From the NCBI GenBank assembly GCA_937927675.1, contig CALBSG010000007.1, forward strand, positions 1 to 11,051: a DNA stretch of 11,051 nt. The letters are read 5' to 3'. Source of the DNA: an uncultured Paracoccaceae bacterium. GTDB lineage: Bacteria > Pseudomonadota > Alphaproteobacteria > Rhodobacterales > Rhodobacteraceae. The notes beneath the pieces were generated by a model, which was given only the letters and a program-made list of their open reading frames with translations, was not told the origin of the DNA and searched no databases. The position numbers and the translations under genes are program-made. Positions 6,123-11,051 of this stretch are shown one piece after another; within the stretch, counting starts at the first letter, position 1; every line of letters begins with the position of its first letter.

Positions 6123-6560
6123 TCAGGCCACAAGCCCGGCCATCCGTCGCAGCGCCAAGAGATAGCCCTCGGTGCCAAAGCCCGCGATAACGCCTTCGGC
6201 CCGCGAGGAGACAAAGGAATGATGCCGGAACGCCTCACGCTTGTGGATGTTCGAGATATGCACCTCCAACACCGGGCCTTCAAAGGCGTTCAGCGCATCC
6301 AGAATGGCAACAGAGGTATGGCTATAGGCCCCGGGGTTGATGAGGATGCCGGCCGCGGTGCCCCGCGCCTCTTGGATCCAATCCACCAATTGCCCTTCGT
6401 GGTTCGACTGACGGCACACCAGCACGACCCCCAGATCGCCCGCCAATGCGCCCAACGCCGCCTCGACATCCGCCAAAGTCTCGCGCCCATAGATTTCAGG
6501 CTGCCGCAGCCCCAGAAGGTTCAGGTTGGGGCCATTCAGAACATATATCGGCTTTGCCAC
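6123..6560 (-). CDS. aroQ: Type II 3-dehydroquinate dehydratase
   Basis: This enzyme catalyses the third step of the shikimate pathway, trans-elimination of water from 3-dehydroquinate to give 3-dehydroshikimate, as a cytoplasmic dodecamer in known relatives. The 145-residue product has the normal type II length. Visible landmarks are NGPNLNLLG, R19 and the catalytic Y24 in the flexible lid (LRQPEIYG), SNHEGQLVD, the catalytic-site INPGAYSHTS (N75, H81) and EVHISN with H101, followed by R108 and R112. These positions coincide with those of the Mycobacterium tuberculosis enzyme. The start is GTG at 6560. AGGA lies 9 nt upstream, and the protein then begins directly with the family-typical AKPIYVLNGPN, whereas the longer open frame adds an unrelated Arg-rich segment. 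The acyl-CoA ligase follows on the same strand after 54 nt. In many proteobacteria aroQ is followed by accB-accC instead. Confidence 0.95.
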   Translation of the reverse strand: MAKPIYVLNGPNLNLLGLRQPEIYGRETLADVEAALGALAGDLGVVLVCRQSNHEGQLVDWIQEARGTAAGILINPGAYSHTSVAILDALNAFEGPVLEVHISNIHKREAFRHHSFVSSRAEGVIAGFGTEGYLLALRRMAGLVA

Positions 6561-6589
6561 GGGCTCGCTTCCTTTGCAGATTGCTGGGA

Positions 6590-6617
6590 ACCTTAGCCGA
6601 TCCGAACCAAAGCGCAA
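6590..6617 (-). promoter_or_regulatory. Candidate promoter for aroQ
   Basis: On the minus strand, TTGCGC (6617-6612) and TAAGGT (6595-6590) are separated by 16 nt. They lie between the metF terminator and the aroQ GTG, and would give a leader of roughly 20 nt. Each hexamer matches the sigma-70 consensus at only about three positions, so this is a placement argument more than a motif call. A promoter is expected here because the upstream gene is terminated. Confidence 0.3.
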
Positions 6618-6649
6618 AGCCCCGGTCCTGCGCTGTCGCAAGCGCACAG

Positions 6650-6691
6650 AAAAACGCCCCCCGAACCGGTCAAGGACCAATTGGGGGGGCG
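6650..6691 (-). terminator. Rho-independent terminator of metF
   Basis: Read on the minus strand, an 8-bp stem CGCCCCCC/GGGGGGCG (6691-6684 with 6662-6655) encloses an inner 4-bp stem GGTC/GACC, and TTTTT (6654-6650) follows immediately. This is a strong intrinsic terminator beginning 68 nt after the metF stop. It insulates the aroQ group from metF transcription. Between it and metF (6692-6758) I see nothing else. Confidence 0.9.
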
Positions 6692-6758
6692 AAGTGAGGC
6701 CGCGCACCTTGGGGGGACCGTCCGGCAGGGAGACCAGCCGGGCCGACGAGGACCAGCC

Positions 6759-7625
6759 TCAGGCGACCTTTTCCAGTTGAACCTGCGGGATAACGCCCAA
6801 GGCGCGCACCACTTCCCGCGTCAGGTTCGGGCGGTTCAGCGTGTAGAAATGCAAATCCTCCACCCCGCCAGCGATCAACCGATCACAAAGGGCCGTGCAT
6901 TGCGCCAGCGCCAGCAAATCCTCACGCCCATCCCGCGCTGCGGTGGTGAACGCCTCATCCAACTTGGCAGGTACCTGCGTACCGCACCGCGCGGCAAAGC
7001 GCTTGGCCCCGGCCCAGCTTTGAATGGGCAGGATGCCGGGAATGATCGGCACATGAATACCCGCCGCCACGCAATCATCGCGGAACCGAAAGAAGGTGTC
7101 GGCATCAAAGAAGAACTGGGTGATGGCCTTCGCCGCCCCCGCATCGACTTTGCGCTTCAGCCAGCGCACATCGGCGGTGGGATCGGCCGCATCGGGATGC
7201 GGTTCGGGATAGGCGCCAACCGCGATCTCGAACTTGCCCGTTGCCGCCAATGCAGCCACCAGATCCGCCGAGTGGGCAAAGCCGTCTTTATGCGGGGCAA
7301 ATCGCGCAGCGCCGTTCGGTGCGTCGCCGCGCAGGGCGACGATCTGCCGTACGCCTGCGGCGTGATAGGCCTCGGCAATCTCCAACGTCTCGGATTTCGA
7401 TGCCTCGACGCAGGTCAGATGCGCGGCGACGTTCAGCCCGTAATTGCGATGAATCGTGCCCACCGCATCATGGGTCAGCTTGCGTGTCGTGCCGCCCGCG
7501 CCATAGGTCACCGAGACAAACTCCGGCCCCATCGGCGCCAGTGCCTGCACCGTCTCGAAGAGTTTGAACGAGGCGTCCAAGCTTTGCGGCGGGAAGAACT
7601 CGAACGAGATGCGGGGATTGGTCAT
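6759..7625 (-). CDS. metF: 5,10-methylenetetrahydrofolate reductase
   Basis: MetF is an FAD-dependent cytoplasmic enzyme that reduces 5,10-methylene-tetrahydrofolate to 5-methyl-tetrahydrofolate, the methyl donor for methionine synthase. The 288 residues match bacterial MetF in length and show SFEFFPP with catalytic Glu (E9), SVTYGAGGTT (38-47), the flavin-contacting Asp in LRGDAP (D101), ITQFFFD with folate-binding Gln (Q170) and PGILPI. The start ATG 7625 is supported by AAGGAG (7640-7635) 8 nt upstream, and MTNPRISFEFFPP fits the family's N terminus. The upstream 19-residue extension of the frame has no support. It is transcribed divergently from metR across a 92-bp gap containing an inverted repeat, which suggests MetR control, and ends at its own strong terminator. 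Confidence 0.97.
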   Translation of the reverse strand: MTNPRISFEFFPPQSLDASFKLFETVQALAPMGPEFVSVTYGAGGTTRKLTHDAVGTIHRNYGLNVAAHLTCVEASKSETLEIAEAYHAAGVRQIVALRGDAPNGAARFAPHKDGFAHSADLVAALAATGKFEIAVGAYPEPHPDAADPTADVRWLKRKVDAGAAKAITQFFFDADTFFRFRDDCVAAGIHVPIIPGILPIQSWAGAKRFAARCGTQVPAKLDEAFTTAARDGREDLLALAQCTALCDRLIAGGVEDLHFYTLNRPNLTREVVRALGVIPQVQLEKVA

Positions 7626-7683
7626 GGGGGTCGTCTCCTTTTCACTTGCCCCTTTGTGCCAGACCCGGCAATGTGACTCCAAT

Positions 7684-7707
7684 TCATAATATTCACGATC
7701 ATTATGA
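7684..7707. promoter_or_regulatory. Probable MetR operator in the metF/metR divergent gap
   Basis: TCATAAT-N10-ATTATGA is a perfect 7-bp inverted repeat in an AT-rich patch of an otherwise GC-rich region. It lies 59-82 nt upstream of the metF start and 10 nt upstream of the metR start, overlapping the first base pair or two of the metR ribosome binding site. That position suits activation of metF and autorepression of metR, the usual LysR-type arrangement. It also contains the direct repeat ATTCA-TAAT-ATTCA. The enterobacterial MetR consensus TGAA-N5-TTCA is not present as such, so binding is inferred from position and symmetry. Confidence 0.55.
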
Positions 7708-7717
7708 GGTTGACCGC

Positions 7718-8623
7718 ATGTATATCGAGTTGCGCCACCTGCGATCCTTGCGCGCCATCCATCAGGCGGGGGGCTTGGCCCGTGCCGCCGAGATGTTGAA
7801 CATGACGCAATCGGCGCTGTCGCATCAGGTTGCGGGGCTCGAGGATCAGGCCGGGATGGAACTGTTCGTCCGCCGCTCCAAACCCATGCGCCTGTCGGCG
7901 GCAGGCCAGCGCATGCTGCGCGCCGCCGAACGCATCTTGCCGGAAGTTGCCGCCCTTGAAGAAGAATTTCGCGCGCTCCGCTCGGGCAAGACGGGCCGTC
8001 TGCACATCGCCATTCAATGTCACGCCTGTTTCGACTGGTTGTTTCCGGTGCTGGAACTCTTTCGCCACGCTTGGCCCGAGGTGGATGTCGACATCCGCGC
8101 AGGGTTGGCCTTTGAACCCTTCCCGGCCCTTGCCCGCGAGGAGGTGGATCTGGTGATCTCGTCCAACCCCGAACCTCTGCCCGGCGTCGTGGCGCAACCG
8201 TTGTTCGACTATGCCCCGACCTTTGTCGCCTCGTCGCAGAACCCCCTTGCCGCCAAAACGATGATCACGGCCGAGGATCTGCGCGACCAAACGCTCATCA
8301 CCTACCCCGTGGGGCGCGACAAGCTGGATGTGTTCACCGATCTTTTGACCCCCGCCCGCGTGGAACCCGCCGCACATCGCCATGTCGAATTGACCGCGGT
8401 GATCTTGATGCTGATCGGATCAAATCGCGGTGTCGGCGTGCTGCCCGATTGGGTGATCCGCGACCTCAAGGGCAACCCCGACTACATCACAAGACCCTTG
8501 GCCCCCGGCAACCTCACCCGCCGCCTCTACGCCTGCCTGCGCGAAGACGACGCCGCCCGCCCCCACATGGCCCATTTCGTGCGTCTGGGGCGAACAGAAC
8601 CGGTCAAATTGCAACGTCAGTAA
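7718..8623 (+). CDS. metR: LysR-family transcriptional regulator MetR
   Basis: This is a DNA-binding regulator of methionine biosynthesis, which in enteric bacteria uses homocysteine as co-inducer. The 301 residues have an N-terminal winged helix-turn-helix (about residues 5-62, with the family signature AAEMLNMTQSALSHQVAGLE) and a C-terminal periplasmic-binding-type effector domain. The effector domain closely follows E. coli MetR: RLHIAIQCHACFDWLFPVLE, EVDLVISS, FDYAPTFVASSQNPLAAKT and LITYPVGRDKLDVF all have clear counterparts there. This is much more specific than a generic LysR call. ATG 7718 follows GAGG (7706-7709) by 8 nt. The gene diverges from metF, which is its likely target. The following gap (8624-8754) contains a GAGTATTT-type motif on the minus strand and no evident terminator. 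Confidence 0.93.
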   Translation: MYIELRHLRSLRAIHQAGGLARAAEMLNMTQSALSHQVAGLEDQAGMELFVRRSKPMRLSAAGQRMLRAAERILPEVAALEEEFRALRSGKTGRLHIAIQCHACFDWLFPVLELFRHAWPEVDVDIRAGLAFEPFPALAREEVDLVISSNPEPLPGVVAQPLFDYAPTFVASSQNPLAAKTMITAEDLRDQTLITYPVGRDKLDVFTDLLTPARVEPAAHRHVELTAVILMLIGSNRGVGVLPDWVIRDLKGNPDYITRPLAPGNLTRRLYACLREDDAARPHMAHFVRLGRTEPVKLQRQ

Positions 8624-8649
8624 CGGCAAATGCGGCCCAAGGGCTTGCG

Positions 8650-8672
8650 CCTTTCCAAATACTCATCTTCTC
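8650..8672 (-). other. Second copy of the GAGTATTT / AAGATGA intergenic motif
   Basis: On the minus strand this reads GAGAAGATGAGTATTTGG plus flanks. It shares GAGTATTT and AAGATGA with the element at 6066-6085, but with the two blocks in the reverse order and overlapping. It sits in the gap between metR and the inositol-monophosphatase gene. It is possibly part of a dispersed family; its function is unknown. Confidence 0.3.
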
Positions 8673-8754
8673 GCCCCCCTCCGCCAGCGCCCCCCTTTCC
8701 CTTTGCGCCCTTTCGGTGTATCGCCCGTCCCTTGAACCGGACCGGAGATGCGCC

Positions 8755-9546
8755 ATGCAGGGCAGTGCCAACCTCAACCTGATGATCAAGGCCGCGCGGC
8801 GCGCTGGCAAATCCTTGGTCAAGGACTTCCGCGAGGTGGAAAACCTCCAGGTCTCGACCAAAGGTCCGGGCGATTTCGTGTCGAAAGCCGACCGTGAGGC
8901 GGAGCGCCTGATCAAAGAAGAATTGATGGGCGCGCGGCCGACCTATGGCTGGCTGGGCGAGGAAACCGGCGGCGCAGAAGGGGCTGACCCCACCCGCCGC
9001 TGGATTGTCGATCCTTTGGATGGCACCACCAATTTCCTGCACGGCATGCCGCATTGGGCGATTTCCATTGCGCTGGAACACAAGGGCGAGATCGTCTCGG
9101 CTGTGGTCTATGATCCGGCCAAGGACGAGATGTTCTGGGCCGAAAAAGGCGCGGGCGCTTGGTTGAATGACAACCGCCGCCTGCGCGTCTCGGGCCGCCG
9201 CTCGATGTCCGAGGCAGTCTTTGCCACGGGCGTGCCCTTTGGCGCCAAGAAGACCCTGCCTGCCACGCTCGCCGATCTGGCCCGCCTGATGCCGGCCTGT
9301 GCCGGCGTGCGGCGCTGGGGCGCGGCTTCGCTGGATCTGGCCTACGTCGCCGCTGGCCGCTACGACGGCTATTGGGAGCGTGAGCTGCAGGCTTGGGACA
9401 TTGCGGCAGGGCTGCTCTTGGTCAAGGAAGCGGGCGGCATGGTCAGCCCGGTGCGCGAAGGCGATGACATTCTGGGCCGCGGCGCCATCCTGTGCGCCAA
9501 CGAACCTCTGTTCGAAGGCTTTGCCAAGATCATCCGCAACGTGTGA
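8755..9546 (+). CDS. suhB: Inositol monophosphatase family protein (SuhB-like)
   Basis: This is a Mg2+-dependent sugar- or inositol-phosphate phosphatase of the cytoplasm. The 263-residue protein has all signature elements of the family: metal-binding GEETGG (E69/E70), DPLDGTTNF (86-94) with its metal-ligand aspartates and phosphate-contacting GTT, and the C-terminal LQAWDIAAG motif (D215). Length is typical of SuhB/IMPase. A histidinol-phosphate phosphatase (HisN) or 3'-phosphoadenosine phosphatase (CysQ) belongs to the same superfamily and cannot be strictly excluded, but the overall pattern fits SuhB best. ATG 8755 has GGAG (8744-8747) 7 nt upstream; the open frame further upstream overlaps metR and is not coding. 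The stop codon abuts that of the converging extensin-like gene with no spacer, the two forming TGATCA. Confidence 0.88.
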   Translation: MQGSANLNLMIKAARRAGKSLVKDFREVENLQVSTKGPGDFVSKADREAERLIKEELMGARPTYGWLGEETGGAEGADPTRRWIVDPLDGTTNFLHGMPHWAISIALEHKGEIVSAVVYDPAKDEMFWAEKGAGAWLNDNRRLRVSGRRSMSEAVFATGVPFGAKKTLPATLADLARLMPACAGVRRWGAASLDLAYVAAGRYDGYWERELQAWDIAAGLLLVKEAGGMVSPVREGDDILGRGAILCANEPLFEGFAKIIRNV

Positions 9547-10434
9547 TCACTTGCAATACGGCCCGCTGCGATAGCTGGCCGTGTCGAAATGCAGATGATC
9601 CTCGTGATAACCGTCTGAGCCGGGGCCAAGTGTGGTGCCGAAGATGCCGCAAGCTGCTTTGTGCGCCTTGCGCATTTGGCGGTTGTAATCGTTGACAACT
9701 GACCATTGCGTGCCATCGGCAAAGACGAAGCCCGCCACATCGACGGCCTTACCATGGCCATGTTCGCTGATCTTGGCGCCCCGTTGGTTGTTCCGGGGGC
9801 GGCAGATATAGCTGGCCGCAATATGCAACTCGACCACCTCGCGCCGGCCCATCGCCGGGCGCAGCCCCCTGTTGATCCAGGTCTTAAAGGCCTTGGCCGT
9901 CTCGCAATTCAGGATGGCGGGTTCGCTCAGGCGTAGGCCTGCGACTTGCGTCACCCGCACGGGGTTGTCCAACCCGCAGCCTTTGACCTTGCCCCGGATG
10001 GCCGCCAGAACCTCGCCCTTGATCTCAGGATCACCACAGACAGAGCCTTTGGCGGATACCTCTTGGCCTTTTGCCTTACCTTTGACCGGGGGCGGTTCTG
10101 GCGCAGCGTCGGGCGTCAAAGCCGCGACGCCCGCCATCAAGCCTTCGGGCCGCGGCCTTGGCCGCAGGACCGAGATGGTTTCACCAGATTCGGGCGGCGC
10201 GATCGTTTCAGAGGGCTGGATCTGCGGCGATTGGATCACCTCTGCCATGCCGCTGGGCGGGCGGGGCATCGGGCGGAGCGAGGTCAGCGGCGCGGCGGCC
10301 GTTGCCGCCGGGCTTTCCTTTGGCACTATGCCCGCCAGAACGCGCGGCATCGGGCGCAGAGAGGTTGCGGGCGGTTTGGCCCAAGCGCCCTGCCCGGTCA
10401 GCCAGAGAACAAGGCAAAGAGCCAGCCGACGCAC
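9547..10434 (-). CDS. Secreted extensin-like C-terminal domain protein (M15/LAS-like)
   Basis: The 295-residue exported protein begins with a clear signal peptide (RRLALCLVLWLTGQGAWA, probable cleavage after AWA near residue 19). A long Pro/Ala-rich linker (about 20-130) follows, containing repeats of the type TSLRPMPR (24-31 and 51-58, with a degenerate third at 89-95). The C-terminal domain (about 131-295) has six cysteines (C133, C153, C177, C211, C262, C294), which fits disulfides outside the cytoplasm. It also has a metal-site pattern like D-Ala-D-Ala peptidases: H225-x6-D232 in EHGHGKAVD, and E278 with H280/H282 in HEDHLHFD. It matches the bacterial extensin-like C-terminal family, probably acting on the cell wall, although activity is unproven. 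GTG 10434 is chosen as start because it places the signal peptide at the N terminus, 4 nt after the tyrA stop. Two-gene operon with tyrA is likely. Confidence 0.85.
   Translation of the reverse strand: MRRLALCLVLWLTGQGAWAKPPATSLRPMPRVLAGIVPKESPAATAAAPLTSLRPMPRPPSGMAEVIQSPQIQPSETIAPPESGETISVLRPRPRPEGLMAGVAALTPDAAPEPPPVKGKAKGQEVSAKGSVCGDPEIKGEVLAAIRGKVKGCGLDNPVRVTQVAGLRLSEPAILNCETAKAFKTWINRGLRPAMGRREVVELHIAASYICRPRNNQRGAKISEHGHGKAVDVAGFVFADGTQWSVVNDYNRQMRKAHKAACGIFGTTLGPGSDGYHEDHLHFDTASYRSGPYCK
10150..10365 (-). repeat. Coding repeat encoding SLRPMPR-type units in the extensin-like protein linker
   Basis: Units at 10342-10365 and 10261-10284 both encode TSLRPMPR and share most bases, including CGCCCGATGCC. 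A shorter relative at 10150-10170 encodes VLRPRPR. Spacing is about 81 and 114 nt. The arrangement suggests a linker grown by duplication of a short Arg/Pro module. Confidence 0.6.
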
Positions 10435-10438
10435 GGGC

Positions 10439-11051
10439 TTACTCTGCGGGACCCGCCGCCGGGGCCACGCGGCCAAAATCAGGCGCGGCAGTGTCCTGAC
10501 CGGCCTCGATGATGCTGCGGCGAATGGCGCGGGTGCGGGTAAAATAGGCGTGCAGCTCGTCACCATCGCCCATGCGAATGGCCCGTTGCAGCATAAAAAG
10601 TTCTTCGGTGAAGCGGCCGAGAATATCCAGCGTCGCTTCTTTGTTGGTCAAAAAGACATCGCGCCACATAGTGGGGTCCGATGCGGCAATCCGGGTAAAA
10701 TCCCGAAAGCCCGAGGCAGAATACTTGATAACCTCGGAATTCGACACGCGCCGCAGATGGTCGGCAACGCCCACCATCGTATAGGCAATCAGGTGCGGCG
10801 TGTGGCTGACAACGGCCAGCACCAGATCATGGTGCGGGGCGTCCATCTCGTCGACGTTCGACCCCATCGCCTCCCACAACCGACGCAGACGCGCGGTCGC
10901 CTCGGGCGTGGATTTCTCGGTTGGCGTCAGCAGGCACCAACGGTTTTGAAACAGCGTCGCAAAGCCCGAACGGGGGCCAGAATGTTCCGTACCCGCCAAG
11001 GGATGCGCCGGCACAAAGGCGACGCCCTCGGGGATATGGGGCGCCACCGCC
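10439..11051 (-). CDS. tyrA: Prephenate (or arogenate) dehydrogenase, N-terminal part outside window
   Basis: This NAD(P)-dependent enzyme of tyrosine biosynthesis converts prephenate to 4-hydroxyphenylpyruvate (or arogenate to tyrosine). About 203 C-terminal residues are visible. They start inside the nucleotide-binding domain and include HPLAGTEHSGP, a hallmark of the family, and the all-helical dimerisation domain with the conserved histidine segment VVSHTPHLIAY and the basic helix SASGFRDFTRIAASDPTMWRD (written with its key residues S, G, R, D, W). The first in-frame GTG in the window (11047) is not the real start, because the Rossmann GxGxxG region must lie beyond position 11051. No chorismate mutase domain is fused at this end. 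The stop at 10439 is 4 nt before the extensin-like gene. Substrate choice between prephenate and arogenate cannot be read from the sequence. Confidence 0.93.
   Translation of the reverse strand, partial: AVAPHIPEGVAFVPAHPLAGTEHSGPRSGFATLFQNRWCLLTPTEKSTPEATARLRRLWEAMGSNVDEMDAPHHDLVLAVVSHTPHLIAYTMVGVADHLRRVSNSEVIKYSASGFRDFTRIAASDPTMWRDVFLTNKEATLDILGRFTEELFMLQRAIRMGDGDELHAYFTRTRAIRRSIIEAGQDTAAPDFGRVAPAAGPAE

Noticed and set aside
4402..6596. Several plus-strand open frames opposite the thiolase, ligase and aroQ genes
   Set aside because: They are rich in Pro, Arg, Ala and His, as expected for the complement of GC-rich coding DNA, and share no family features.
6681..7676. Open plus-strand frame of about 331 codons opposite metF
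   Set aside because: metF is intact on the minus strand with RBS and terminator. The opposite frame has shadow-like composition.
8449..8754. Upstream in-frame extension of the inositol-monophosphatase gene
   Set aside because: It overlaps metR in another frame. ATG 8755 has a proper ribosome binding site and matches the family N terminus.
1..11051. Mobile elements, attachment sites, CRISPR arrays, toxin-antitoxin or defence genes
   Set aside because: No transposase, integrase, terminal repeats, regular spacer arrays or defence families were seen. The genes are metabolic with uniform codon use.

Overview
The window is about 11 kb of high-GC DNA with strong G/C preference at third codon positions. 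Gene families and arrangement point to an alphaproteobacterium, most likely a member of the Rhodobacteraceae: a three-gene bioMNY biotin transporter, a divergent metR/metF pair, and a prephenate dehydrogenase next to an extensin-like protein. This placement rests on family recognition and composition, not on a database search. The region is chromosomal housekeeping and accessory metabolism. I see no mobile element, CRISPR array, rRNA or tRNA.

Layout from left to right. Positions 1-284 hold the 3' end of an unidentified plus-strand gene. It is followed by gabT (4-aminobutyrate aminotransferase, 444-1721) with a clear hairpin terminator. A plus-strand operon bioM-bioN-bioY (1883-3801) encodes a complete ECF-type biotin importer: ATPase, transmembrane coupling protein and substrate-binding protein. 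Convergent to it is a minus-strand group aroQ - AMP-forming acyl-CoA ligase - thiolase-like protein (6560 down to 3853), in which ligase and thiolase overlap by 10 nt. A strong minus-strand terminator (6650-6691) separates this group from metF (minus, 7625-6759). metF is transcribed divergently from metR (plus, 7718-8623), with an inverted repeat in the shared 92-bp gap. Next come an inositol-monophosphatase family gene (plus, 8755-9546) and, meeting it stop to stop with no spacer, a secreted extensin-like/M15-like protein (minus). That gene lies 4 nt downstream of a prephenate dehydrogenase gene truncated by the window edge.

How the genes work together. BioMNY imports biotin. MetF makes 5-methyltetrahydrofolate for methionine synthesis under probable MetR control. 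AroQ and TyrA belong to aromatic amino acid biosynthesis. The most interesting association is the pairing of a biotin transporter with an acyl-CoA ligase and thiolase-like protein. As I recall it, Bacillus subtilis has a comparable biotin-linked cluster (yhfU/bioY, yhfT, yhfS). The thiolase here has lost the second catalytic cysteine and the asparagine of the NEAF motif, so it probably does not perform ordinary thiolase chemistry. This pair is the best candidate for an undescribed function in the window, possibly in pimelate or biotin-related acyl metabolism.

No gene-free stretch exceeds 300 bases. The intergenic gaps hold terminators, a probable MetR operator, an inverted repeat on the bioM start, and two copies of a GAGTATTT-type motif.
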